Of a DNA stretch of 8,461 bases, positions 1-6,729 are shown piece by piece. Both the position numbers and the translations under genes were made by a program. Numbering within the stretch: the first letter of the stretch is position 1; each line of letters begins with the position of its first letter. This stretch comes from JBGPLH01 sp041486365 [NCBI: Thermodesulfobacteriota bacterium] (GTDB lineage Bacteria; JAUYMQ01): contig JBGPLH010000127.1 in NCBI GenBank assembly GCA_041486365.1, positions 1 through 8,461 of the forward strand. Reading direction: 5' to 3'. The notes under the pieces are model-generated. The model searched no databases. It was not told where the DNA came from and worked only from the letters and a program-made list of their open reading frames with translations.

Positions 1-1229
1 AGGCGGGCCAGGGCCTTCGTCACCTCGAGGTCCGCCTTCCGGATACCCTCGTACAGGCCGTCATCGATCCGGATCCCCCGAAGGCGCGCTTCGGCCTCCC
101 GCGCCTCCGCGACCGCCCGATCGATGTGACCCCTGCGCTCCTCGAAGTCGGCCAGATCGTGCTCGTCGCGGCGGAAATTGAAGTCCTCGTTCCGGAGGAG
201 ATGCAGGCGCCGCGCGGATTCCTGTCGGGCCTGCGCTTTCGACAGGGCCTCCTGGGCCTGATCGAGACCGCGGATCGCGTCGTGCAGCGCCGGGGCGGCC
301 GCCTGGAGATCTTCGGCGATCGACGCGCGATCGCGCTCCGCGCGCGCCAGCTCCGCGACGATGCGATCGCGCTCCCCTACCGCGTCCGCGGAAAGCTTCA
401 TCTGCTTCAGCGCCGCATCCCGCTTCGCCTGGAGCTTCTCCAGATCGCTCTTGAGCCCCGCGACCCCCTGCCGGTCCGCCTCGCGCTGCTCCGCGATCCC
501 GATCTGCCCGCTGATGCTCCGTCCCATCGTCGCGATGTCGATCGCGAGCCTCGCGCTGAGATCGATGTCCGACTCGAGTCTGCCGAGCTCTTCCCGGAGC
601 CGGTCCGCCTCGGCACGCCGTTCGCCCAGCACGCGGGTTGCCTCTGCGAGCTCCTTCTTTTCCTTACCCGTGTCCGTGAAGTATCGGAGGAACTCCTTCT
701 CGGCCTTCTCGTAAAGGCTCTCCTCCCGCGGGCCGCTCGTGGAACCGCCCGCCGCGACATCGAGCGCGCGCGAGAGGGCGGTCTGATCTCGGAGATCCAA
801 GGGATCGATCCCCCGGCCCTGCTCGATCCGGAGGGCCTTCCAGAGGCTCAGATCGACGGTCTCCTCGAGGATGGCGCGCGCGCGGTCGTGGGCCTCGCGG
901 CCCGTCCAGTCCTCGGCCTTTGGCCGGGAGACGTGGAGCCGCGTCGCCTTGTCCTTGTGAAAACGCTTGAAGTAGGTGAAGGCGTACGAGCCCGTCTCGA
1001 CGTCAATCTCGATCTCGGCGCCGGCGTCCCGGTGCACCGGCTTGATCGCCTTGATCTCCTGTTTCGAGGTGCTGTCGAGGTGATCGAAGATCACGTCGAT
1101 CGCCTCCGCGAGGCTCGATTTTCCGATCTCGTTCGGACCGGCGACAAGGGTGATGCCCGTGGGCGCGAAGCGCACCTCGCGCTCGTCCGTGCCGCGGTAG
1201 TTGCGAAGGCGCACGCGGAGGATTTTCAC
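1..1229 (-). CDS. sbcC: SbcC/YhaN-like AAA ATPase, N-terminal part (runs off left edge)
   Basis: N-terminal 409 codons of an SMC/Rad50-type ATPase, the likely partner of the nuclease encoded just upstream; such complexes process DNA ends and hairpins in the cytoplasm. Seen: an opening beta-strand with LRNYRG, then a Walker A motif GPNEIGKSS at residues 31-39, then a Q-loop-like LRIEQG near residue 138, and after about residue 190 a long stretch rich in E, R, K, A and L that looks like coiled coil. The GPNE-type Walker A is typical of the YhaN-like branch of this family. The C-terminal half, with signature motif and Walker B, lies outside the window. The GTG start is chosen because GTGA overlaps the nuclease stop codon by 4 bp, a GGGAGG ribosome binding site lies 5 nt upstream, and the ATPase fold begins at once. 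Translation is probably coupled to the nuclease gene. Confidence 0.88.
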   Translation of the reverse strand, partial: MKILRVRLRNYRGTDEREVRFAPTGITLVAGPNEIGKSSLAEAIDVIFDHLDSTSKQEIKAIKPVHRDAGAEIEIDVETGSYAFTYFKRFHKDKATRLHVSRPKAEDWTGREAHDRARAILEETVDLSLWKALRIEQGRGIDPLDLRDQTALSRALDVAAGGSTSGPREESLYEKAEKEFLRYFTDTGKEKKELAEATRVLGERRAEADRLREELGRLESDIDLSARLAIDIATMGRSISGQIGIAEQREADRQGVAGLKSDLEKLQAKRDAALKQMKLSADAVGERDRIVAELARAERDRASIAEDLQAAAPALHDAIRGLDQAQEALSKAQARQESARRLHLLRNEDFNFRRDEHDLADFEERRGHIDRAVAEAREAEARLRGIRIDDGLYEGIRKADLEVTKALAR

Positions 1230-2368
1230 GCGGCCCTCCCGGAGAGCCGCAGGAGGAGCGCCAGGGCGTCACGCGCCGTCACTGCGTCGTCCCCGGTCGC
1301 GAGCGCCCTCGTCCGCAGCCGCTCGACGGCCCGGGCGGCGAAGCCCGAAAGGCCGATCTCCGAGAAGTCATCGTCGTCCGGCAGGACGGCGAGATCCGTC
1401 GCACGCCCCCACAGCTCGATGGCGGCGAACAGATCGCGCGTCTCGTCCAGGAACTGATCGAGCCGCGCCTGGAGACGGAGCGAGATCGTCCCGACGAGCC
1501 CGAGCTTCACAATCGTCCGGTCTTTGGCCTCGAGGTTCCGGAGCAAGCGCTCGAGCGACTCGAAATCGGCCTCGCCGTTGAGATCGAACCGGTCCCGCAG
1601 GAGGAATCGCCAGGTTGCCACCTGCCGGGGAGTCGTGCGGACGCCGTCCAGACCCGCCTCGACGATGAGGATCTTTCCGGGATCCTGCTCGTCGTAGTCC
1701 GTGGGCTCGGGCGCGCCCGAGTACCAGATCCGGCCCGAGTCTCCCACCGGCGTGAGTGAGTGGCGATCGCCCAGCGCGAGGTAGTGGATCTGTCCGGCGG
1801 CGACGGTCGCCTCCGCGGCCGCGAGACCGATCAGGGCCGGGTTCTCCGGGTCGGGAGACAGGGTGTTCACCATGCCATGTGCCACGGCAATCCGGATGGT
1901 TCCCCGGGCCGGTTCCAGCCCGGCGCAGGAGGCCGCCACGAGATCCCGGAGGGGCCGCTTGGAGTTCCAGGGGGCGCCGACGATCTCAACGCCCTCGCGG
2001 ACGGGAATCGGGCGGGAGTCCTCTATCACGCGGACGTGGGCGGGCTTCCTCTCGAGGAAGGTGGGAGAGCGGAACACGGAGGCTGCTTCCAGAGGGTCGT
2101 GGTTCCCGGGCAGGAGGTAAACGGGCACGGAGATGGACGCGAGCGCGTCGATCGCGCGAGACACCGTGCGGCGCTCTACATGATTTGTCTCGAAAACGTC
2201 CCCGCAGACCACCACGAACTCGCACTTCTCCTCGGCGGCGATCCGCCCGATCGTCCGGATGGCGTCGGCGCGCGCCTGGGCGAAGCGCGACTGCGCCTCC
2301 TCACCGAGGAAGTGGCGGGTCATGCCGAGTTGCCAGTCGCTGGTGTGGATGAAACGAACCGTGGCCAT
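1226..2368 (-). CDS. sbcD: SbcD/YhaO/Mre11-like metallophosphoesterase (DNA repair exonuclease subunit)
   Basis: A 380-residue calcineurin-like phosphoesterase, expected to be the nuclease subunit of an SbcCD/Mre11-Rad50-like complex with the ATPase encoded next to it. Phosphoesterase motifs appear in order: D11-W-Q13, G56-D57-V-F-E60, G88-N-H-D91, H164 in AHG, and G200-D201-R-H203. The WYSGAPEPTDYDE stretch after the last motif is usual for this branch. Two ligands usually given as histidine in Mre11 are different: Q13 replaces the His of D-x-H and D201 replaces the first His of G-H-x-H. I recall both as common in the YhaO-like subfamily, so this need not mean loss of activity. The length fits the family. 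The start is supported by GGAGGG a few bases upstream on the minus strand. The gene is first in its operon and its stop overlaps the ATPase start. No clear promoter was found. Confidence 0.9.
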   Translation of the reverse strand: MATVRFIHTSDWQLGMTRHFLGEEAQSRFAQARADAIRTIGRIAAEEKCEFVVVCGDVFETNHVERRTVSRAIDALASISVPVYLLPGNHDPLEAASVFRSPTFLERKPAHVRVIEDSRPIPVREGVEIVGAPWNSKRPLRDLVAASCAGLEPARGTIRIAVAHGMVNTLSPDPENPALIGLAAAEATVAAGQIHYLALGDRHSLTPVGDSGRIWYSGAPEPTDYDEQDPGKILIVEAGLDGVRTTPRQVATWRFLLRDRFDLNGEADFESLERLLRNLEAKDRTIVKLGLVGTISLRLQARLDQFLDETRDLFAAIELWGRATDLAVLPDDDDFSEIGLSGFAARAVERLRTRALATGDDAVTARDALALLLRLSGRAA

Positions 2369-2659
2369 GGGCCCTCCGCGGAAACGCTTTCACTCTAACC
2401 CAGAGTTGCGACATCCCTCAAACCGCGGGCGCCGGGCCGCGGGACGGGTGGGCTTTCCGGCGCAGCTGAAAATCGAGAAGTATCCTTTTAGCCCATGACA
2501 ATCTCGACCCATCCGCGGATTGTCTGATCTTGAAATCCTCGGTCGATTCTGAATATGACGCACTATTCCAGACCGGGGTTCTGACTAGCCCATGTGTTTT
2601 TTCATTTACCGGGGGTCGTTGCTTTTTTTGATCCACATAGCGAATTCTTGTTGACACGC
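2369..2659. other. Non-coding flank upstream of the sbcD-like gene
   Basis: No convincing gene on either strand. It should hold the promoter and leader of the minus-strand sbcD-like gene, but no clean -35/-10 pair was found. A GC-only inverted pair (CCGCGG at 2423-2428 and 2437-2442, 8-nt loop) could form a small hairpin in the sbcD leader. From about 2470 to 2659 the sequence is noticeably AT-richer than the genes on either side, with T-runs near 2596 and 2621. That composition resembles the region beyond 6760 and suggests the two were once contiguous. Confidence 0.5.
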
Positions 2660-2668
2660 TAGCACCGG
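2660..2668 (+). repeat. Candidate target-site duplication, left copy
   Basis: TAGCACCGG occurs here and again, in the same orientation, at 6760-6768. The two copies bracket the four-gene transposition operon and lie where composition changes from AT-richer flank to GC-rich element. A 9-bp match between two searched regions could arise by chance, and no matching terminal inverted repeats were found just inside, so this is a candidate only. Confidence 0.3.
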
Positions 2669-3000
2669 CAGGAGTAGCGAGTTAACAGTAGCGGAAGCTC
2701 ACGCACCCTCGTTAGGACTGCCACGGGTCCGTAAGCCCACCGTCTCAGGCAAAGTTCGTTTCCCATTGGCCCGGCGCTTCGCATCCCCCGAGCGTAGCCG
2801 TGCGCCTATTATCTGATTTTGACACATCCCCAACATCGCCTGCCCTGATCCTCGCGGGATATACGCAGGGCCTTGTCTCGCTTTCGACAAAAGGAGCAAG
2901 GGCCGGGTCGCTCCCGTTGGCGCATAGAAACGAAGGAACCAGGAGAGCCACGCAGGCCCTCTTGCCGGCTGAGTATCCTTTTCAACGCGAGGCGAAAGCC
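2669..3000 (+). other. Presumed left-end/leader region of the mobile element
   Basis: No convincing gene. Frames are open here on the minus strand, but they lie opposite or upstream of the transposase and show no family features. The stretch should carry transposase-binding sites and the promoter. One visible detail is an IS-like end: on the minus strand the sequence starting at 2826 reads TGTGTCAAAATCAG, resembling the TGT...ACA termini of IS481/IS3-type elements. It may be an older IS remnant or an internal end sequence. Nothing matching it was found at the right side of the four-gene operon. Confidence 0.35.
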
Positions 3001-3075
3001 ATGAAGACGCTTCTGGCTGTGCTCCTTTGTTCGGTTTGCCTCCTTTGTCTCCCTCCCCGAAATGATTGCCTTTGA
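3001..3075 (+). CDS. Possible 24-residue leader or signal-like peptide
   Basis: The frame starting ATG AAG ACG encodes MKTLLAVLLCSVCLLCLPPR and four further residues. It is a basic start, a leucine/valine/cysteine hydrophobic core and a short polar tail, much like a lipoprotein or signal peptide with nothing behind it. It lies 68 bp upstream of the first transposase and in the same direction. The upstream ribosome binding site is weak (gcgaggcgaaag). It could be a translated leader of the transposase mRNA, the 5' remnant of an exported-protein gene cut by a rearrangement, or chance. It has no homologue that I recognise. Confidence 0.25.
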   Translation: MKTLLAVLLCSVCLLCLPPRNDCL

Positions 3076-3101
3076 TTGAGAGGAAATGGGCAGAGGAATT
3101 G

Positions 3102-3139
3102 CCTCCTCGATGATGGCGGGGCGACCCGTCGAGAGGAGG
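3102..3139 (+). promoter_or_regulatory. Hairpin that can mask the transposase 1 ribosome binding site
   Basis: CCTCCTC at 3102-3108 is perfectly complementary to GAGGAGG at 3133-3139, which is the Shine-Dalgarno tract of the transposase gene starting at 3144. Inside the loop, CGGG (3117-3120) and CCCG (3125-3128) pair around a GCGA tetraloop, so a two-stem structure is possible. If formed in the mRNA it would hide the start site and keep transposase levels low, similar in principle to the translational control known for IS10 and other elements. The complementarity is seen; the regulatory role is inferred. Confidence 0.4.
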
Positions 3140-3143
3140 AGAG

Positions 3144-4628
3144 ATGGAAGAGGACAGGAGGCGAGAGGGAGAAGAGGACGGTGAAGAGACAGCGACCGAA
3201 GAGGAGCAAGCTGCAGGCCGAGTCGATGAATGCGACCTGGCTTCCCCGCTGAGCGAAGGGCGACCCACCGACGACCCACGCGAAGAATTCCCGGAGGAGA
3301 TCCGGGGACCCACCGAGGAGGAGCTGCACTCGGAGGATGAGACAGCGCCCTCCATTCCCAATCTGACGGCCCGCAGACCCGGACGACGGCTGGTGAAGCC
3401 GGAGAGCGCCCCGCGGGTATCTCTCACATCGCAGCAGCGGCTTTTGCTCCTGGACACCTGGCGACGAAGCGCGCTTCCGGCCGGCGATTTCGGATCGCTG
3501 GTCGGGGTGAGCAAGCACACGCTGTACGCGTGGAAGAAGCGCTTCGAGGAGGGCGGGCCGGCGGGCCTTGAGGACCAGCCGCGGGGAGCGCCCGGGGGAA
3601 GCCGTGTGCCGGAGGTCACGCGGCGGGCGATTGTGATGATGAAGCAGGACAACCCCGAGTGGGGATGCCAGCGAATAGCCGACGTGCTGGCGCGAGCGCA
3701 GGGCCTTGGGGCGAGCGCCAAGGCGGTGGCGGGGGTGCTTCACGAGGAGGGCTACGAGCTGGAGGATATCCCGACCCGCCCGCATCGGGACCATGTCCGG
3801 ACCTTCGAGCGGGCGCGACCGAACGAGATGTGGCAGACGGATCTCTTCACGTTTGTGCTCAAGCGACAAAACCGTCGCGTGCACCTGGTGGCCTTCATGG
3901 ATGATCACAGCCGCTTCCTCGTGGGCTACGGGCTTCACGCCACGGCGAGCGCGGCGCTGGTGATCGAGGCGTTTCGAGCGGCGATTGCTTCCTACCACGC
4001 CCCCGGGGAGATCCTGACGGATAACGGGAGCCAGTATGTCACGTGGCGAGGCAAGAGCGCGTTTGCGCGGGAGTGCGAGACGCGGGGGGTGAAGCATCTG
4101 GTGGCCGCGCCGCGGCACCCGCGGACGCTGGGGAAGATCGAGCGCTTCTGGGGGACGCTGTGGCGGGAGTGCCTGAGTGCGGCGGTGTTTCTGGATCTGG
4201 AGGATGCGCGAAGGCGGGTGGGGCTCTTCATTGATCACTACAACTTCCAGCGCCCGCACCAGGGGCTTGGGGGGTCGGTGGTGCCGGCGGACCGGTATTT
4301 CGGGCAGGCCGAGGAGGTGCTCAAGACGCTTAAGGCGCGGGTGGCGGCCAATGCGCGGGAGCTGGCCTGCAACGGGATCCCCCGGGAGCCGCTGTACCTC
4401 ACGGGGCAGCTCGGGGGCAAGAGCTTCAGCGTGCACGCGGAGGGGGAGCGGGTGATCCTGACAAAGGAAGGGGAGGGGCGTCGGGAGATCGAGTGGAACC
4501 CACCGGAGAGGAAGATGGCTCCCGAGCCGCTGTGTCCTCAGGGCGCGCCTCGTGGGGAAGACGGAAACGAGGAGCCGCCGTCTCCCGGGACGTCGGCGAT
4601 CGATGCGCTGCCGCGAGGTGAGCGATGA
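3144..4628 (+). CDS. DDE transposase 1, IS481/rve-like (TnpA1)
   Basis: A 494-residue cut-and-paste-type transposase with an RNase H-like integrase core. Order of parts: a very acidic, probably disordered N-terminus (about residues 1-75), a first helix-turn-helix around 95-140 (LVGVSKHTLYAWKKRF), a second around 170-205 (NPEWGCQRIADVL), the catalytic core, and a C-terminal beta-rich segment around 380-452. Catalytic residues are D233 (WQTDLF), D293 (LTDNGSQY) and E333 (GKIERFWGTL), with 39 residues between the last two, followed by the usual HYNFQRPHQGL. The acidic head and proline-rich tail make it longer than simple IS481 transposases. The start has a strong AGGAGGAG site. The stop overlaps the next gene by ATGA. 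All catalytic residues are intact, so it could be active. An alternative label is a generic rve integrase. Confidence 0.93.
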   Translation: MEEDRRREGEEDGEETATEEEQAAGRVDECDLASPLSEGRPTDDPREEFPEEIRGPTEEELHSEDETAPSIPNLTARRPGRRLVKPESAPRVSLTSQQRLLLLDTWRRSALPAGDFGSLVGVSKHTLYAWKKRFEEGGPAGLEDQPRGAPGGSRVPEVTRRAIVMMKQDNPEWGCQRIADVLARAQGLGASAKAVAGVLHEEGYELEDIPTRPHRDHVRTFERARPNEMWQTDLFTFVLKRQNRRVHLVAFMDDHSRFLVGYGLHATASAALVIEAFRAAIASYHAPGEILTDNGSQYVTWRGKSAFARECETRGVKHLVAAPRHPRTLGKIERFWGTLWRECLSAAVFLDLEDARRRVGLFIDHYNFQRPHQGLGGSVVPADRYFGQAEEVLKTLKARVAANARELACNGIPREPLYLTGQLGGKSFSVHAEGERVILTKEGEGRREIEWNPPERKMAPEPLCPQGAPRGEDGNEEPPSPGTSAIDALPRGER

Positions 4629-5104
4629 GCGGGGCGGAAGGGAAGAAGAAGAGCCGCGGTCCGCAGGGCCCGCGCATTGGCGGGGGGACGCTTGAGGGGC
4701 GGCTGCTGGCGGCGGCGATCCTCGAAGTGCTCGCGGGGATGCGCACGCCGACCGATGCGGCGCGCGCGTTGACGGTGAGCGTGCCGCGGTACTACGCGCT
4801 GGAGGCGCGGGGGCTTGAGGGGCTGGTCCTGGCCTGCGAGCCGCGAGGAAGGAAGGGGCGGCGAAGAAATCCGGAACGGGAGGTGGAGCGGCTGCGCAAG
4901 GAGGTGGAGCGACTGGAAAAGGAGTGCGCCCGGAGGCAGGCATTGCTGCGGGCGGCGAGCCGCGCGGTGGGCCTTGGACCTGCTTCGGCCAAGCCCGACG
5001 GGAAGCGGCGACGCCGGCCAGTGGTGCGAGCACTGAAGGCGGCCGGGGTGTTACGCTCGGGTCCTGAGAGTGGCGCGGAGAAGGCTGAGTCCTCTGCGTC
5101 GTGA
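4625..5104 (+). CDS. Small HTH plus coiled-coil protein 1 of the element
   Basis: A 159-residue basic protein. Residues 24-66 resemble a helix-turn-helix (LEVLAGMRTPTDAARALTVS followed by PRYYALEA), then an arginine/glycine linker (RGRKGRRR), a predicted coiled coil at about 83-115 with regular E/R/L heptads, and a basic, low-complexity tail. This build resembles the OrfA proteins of IS3-type elements: DNA binding at the element end plus a zipper for assembly with a transposase. It starts inside the ATGA overlap with transposase 1, so translation is probably coupled. It is clearly related to the next small protein (see findings). A role as accessory or targeting subunit is inferred; no enzymatic motif is visible. 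A transcription regulator of the operon is the other possibility. Confidence 0.75.
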   Translation: MSGAEGKKKSRGPQGPRIGGGTLEGRLLAAAILEVLAGMRTPTDAARALTVSVPRYYALEARGLEGLVLACEPRGRKGRRRNPEREVERLRKEVERLEKECARRQALLRAASRAVGLGPASAKPDGKRRRRPVVRALKAAGVLRSGPESGAEKAESSAS

Positions 5105-5122
5105 GCGTGAGGGGGAGAGGCG

Positions 5123-5512
5123 ATGGCGCGACCGCCGATGGGACCGCGGGTGGTGGAAGGGATGGAGGGGACGAGGGGAGCCAGGCTCAGGCTGCAGATG
5201 ATCCTCGAGACGCTCTCGGGGGCGCGAAGCGTGGGAGAGGCGAGTCGGGAGCTGGGGGTGAACGAGGCGCGGTTTTACGAGTTGAGAGCGGAGGCCTTGT
5301 CCGGAGCGCTGTCGCGGCTGGAGCTGCGGCGTGCGGGGCGGCCGGCGAAGCAGGTGGCGAAGGAGGAGGGAGAGGTCGAGGCGCTCAGGGCACAGATGAG
5401 GGAGCTGAGGCTTGAGCTACAGGGGTCGAGGGTGCGGGAGGAAATAGCGATTGCGATGCCGCATCTGCTCAAGCGGCGGGAGGAGGGAGGAAAAAAAACG
5501 AAGAGGCGGTGA
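5123..5512 (+). CDS. Small HTH plus coiled-coil protein 2, OrfA-like
   Basis: A 129-residue protein with the same plan as its upstream neighbour. It has a helix-turn-helix at about 24-58 (LSGARSVGEASRELGVNEAR, then FYEL), a basic linker (RRAGRPAKQ) and a coiled coil at about 82-107 with leucine spacing, ending in a lysine/arginine tail. The ATG at 5123 is preceded by GGGGGAGAGG and lies 18 nt after the previous stop. Near its 3' end an in-phase A_AAA_AAA heptamer allows -1 slippage into the frame of transposase 2, which begins at a GTG overlapping this stop codon. It therefore matches IS3-family OrfA in build, position and frame relation. Role inferred: DNA recognition and multimerisation with the downstream transposase, free or as part of a fusion. 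Confidence 0.75.
   Translation: MARPPMGPRVVEGMEGTRGARLRLQMILETLSGARSVGEASRELGVNEARFYELRAEALSGALSRLELRRAGRPAKQVAKEEGEVEALRAQMRELRLELQGSRVREEIAIAMPHLLKRREEGGKKTKRR
5478..5498 (+). promoter_or_regulatory. Candidate programmed -1 ribosomal frameshift site
   Basis: In the frame of the small protein the codons read GGA AAA AAA ACG, which places an A_AAA_AAA slippery heptamer at 5491-5497 in correct phase. The run is eight A's in an otherwise very GC-rich gene. Directly upstream is a Shine-Dalgarno-like purine tract (GGGAGGAGGGAGG, 5478-5490), a kind of stimulator known from dnaX and some IS elements. A shift of -1 enters the frame of transposase 2, which is open from 5416 onward. The predicted fusion is 535 residues. 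The short spacing between SD and heptamer is not the dnaX optimum, so efficiency is uncertain. The tract could instead serve initiation at the GTG of transposase 2. Confidence 0.5.
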
Positions 5513-6729
5513 ACGCTCATCGATGCGCGACGACGCGGGCCGAGCGGCGGCACGTGCGGCGGCTGGAGCGGGCATGGGAGCTGCGAGAGGAAAGGAAGGT
5601 GCGTGGGCATCGGCGGGTGACGGGCTGGCAGCGAGCGCGGAGGGATGGGGAGCGGCGGGTGCGGGCGAGCGCACTGGCGTACCGGCGGTGGGCGATGCGG
5701 CAGGGAGTGATGCCGGAGGAGGTGGCCGCGCGGCTGGGCATGTCGCCCCGGACGCTATCGCGATGGGCGGGGCGGTGGCGCGTGGAACGCCTGGGAGCGG
5801 CTGCCCGGGGGCGAAGGATGCGTAGAGCGGACTTGGAGACGCGACGCCTGATCCTGGGCGTGCTCGCCTACGTGGGCCCCGGCGTGAGCATCGTGCTCCT
5901 GCGGGAATTTTTCCCCGAAGTGGCCCGCCGGGAGCTGGAGGACCTGCGGCGGCGTTACCGGAGAGCGTATCGCATGCGCAGGAGCCTCCTGGTCCACGTG
6001 CTGCACTGGAAGCGCGCGGGTGCGGTCTGGGCGATGGACTTCAAGAAGCCGCCCCTTCCGGTAGATGGCCTGTACCCGAAGGTGATGGCCACGCGGGATC
6101 TGGGAAGCAGCGATCAGCTACTGGGGCTTCCGGCCCTGGACGAGACGGGTCAGACGGTGCGGGACGCCCTGGAAGCGCTCTTCAAGGAGCATGGCCCGCC
6201 TCTGGTTATCAAGTCGGATCAGGGCTCGGCCTTCGTCGCTGAGGAGACGAGGGAATTTCTCCAGGGGCACGGGGTGCAGCTGCTGCTATCCCCACCGCGC
6301 CTGCCCTCCTACAATGGGGCCTGCGAAGCAGGGATCGGCTCGATGGCGACCCGGGCGCACCACGCCTCGGCGAGAAACGGGCGACCCGGGGAGTGGACCT
6401 GCGACGACCTGGAGCTGGCACGGCTGGAGGCAAACGAGACCGCGAGGCCGTGGGGGATGAACGGGCCCACGCCGGAGGAGGTCTGGCAAGGTCGGACCCC
6501 TATCACCGAGGAAGAGCGCGCCTTGTTTGCGAGGACGGTCGTGACGATGCGCGAGGAGGCTCGCCGACGTCGAGAGAAGGCGGCGATCATCGAGCTTGCG
6601 CGGCACCGGGAAGATGCGATAGAGCGTGAGGCAATCTCCCGCGCGCTCGTGGCGTGCGGGATTCTTAAGCTCAGAAGGAGGCGAATTCCTCCACCTATTA
6701 AACTCGTCAGTCGGGCCATAATTTCGTAG
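5509..6729 (+). CDS. DDE transposase 2, DD35E (OrfB-like, TnpA2)
   Basis: A 406-residue second transposase, distinct from the first. It has a very basic N-terminus, a helix-turn-helix at about 66-92 (PEEVAARLGMSPRTLSRW), then an RNase H-like core with D177 (VWAMDF), D237 (IKSDQGSAF) and E273 (NGACEAGIGSM). There are exactly 35 residues between the last two, as in IS3 and retroviral integrases. After the core comes PGEWTCDDLELARLEANETA and GPTPEEVWQ, then an arginine-rich helical tail. Catalytic residues are intact. The GTG start overlaps the previous stop as GTGA, so expression is by reinitiation and/or -1 frameshifting upstream. The frame is also open back to 5416. Related proteins are usually labelled simply as integrase catalytic region. 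Its use alongside a second DDE enzyme in one operon is the unusual point. Confidence 0.92.
   Translation: MNAHRCATTRAERRHVRRLERAWELREERKVRGHRRVTGWQRARRDGERRVRASALAYRRWAMRQGVMPEEVAARLGMSPRTLSRWAGRWRVERLGAAARGRRMRRADLETRRLILGVLAYVGPGVSIVLLREFFPEVARRELEDLRRRYRRAYRMRRSLLVHVLHWKRAGAVWAMDFKKPPLPVDGLYPKVMATRDLGSSDQLLGLPALDETGQTVRDALEALFKEHGPPLVIKSDQGSAFVAEETREFLQGHGVQLLLSPPRLPSYNGACEAGIGSMATRAHHASARNGRPGEWTCDDLELARLEANETARPWGMNGPTPEEVWQGRTPITEEERALFARTVVTMREEARRRREKAAIIELARHREDAIEREAISRALVACGILKLRRRRIPPPIKLVSRAIIS

Noticed and set aside
126-1457. 443-residue open frame on the plus strand
   Set aside because: It lies opposite the ATPase and nuclease genes, which carry clear Walker A and phosphoesterase motifs. 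Its composition is that of an antisense frame in GC-rich DNA, with no family features.
2480-2510. Possible promoter for the sbcD-like gene on the minus strand (TTGTCA, GATACT)
   Set aside because: The spacing is only about 11 nt, too short for a sigma-70 type promoter.
2651-2656. TTGACA as a -35 box upstream of the element
   Set aside because: No -10 hexamer close to consensus lies at 16-18 nt spacing (TAGCGA is a poor match), so a promoter cannot be claimed.
2699-3721. 340-residue open frame on the minus strand covering the element leader
   Set aside because: It mostly overlaps the antisense of transposase 1 and has low-complexity Ser/Arg/Pro composition, so there is no support for a real gene.
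2982-5033. 683-residue open frame on the minus strand
   Set aside because: It is antisense to transposase 1 and the first small protein. It is rich in Pro, Arg and Ser without motifs, the usual shadow of a high-GC gene.
5451-5825. Plus-strand frame overlapping the junction of small protein 2 and transposase 2
   Set aside because: It is a third frame of the same strand with Gly/Ala/Arg-rich low complexity. The neighbouring frames contain the HTH and DDE motifs.
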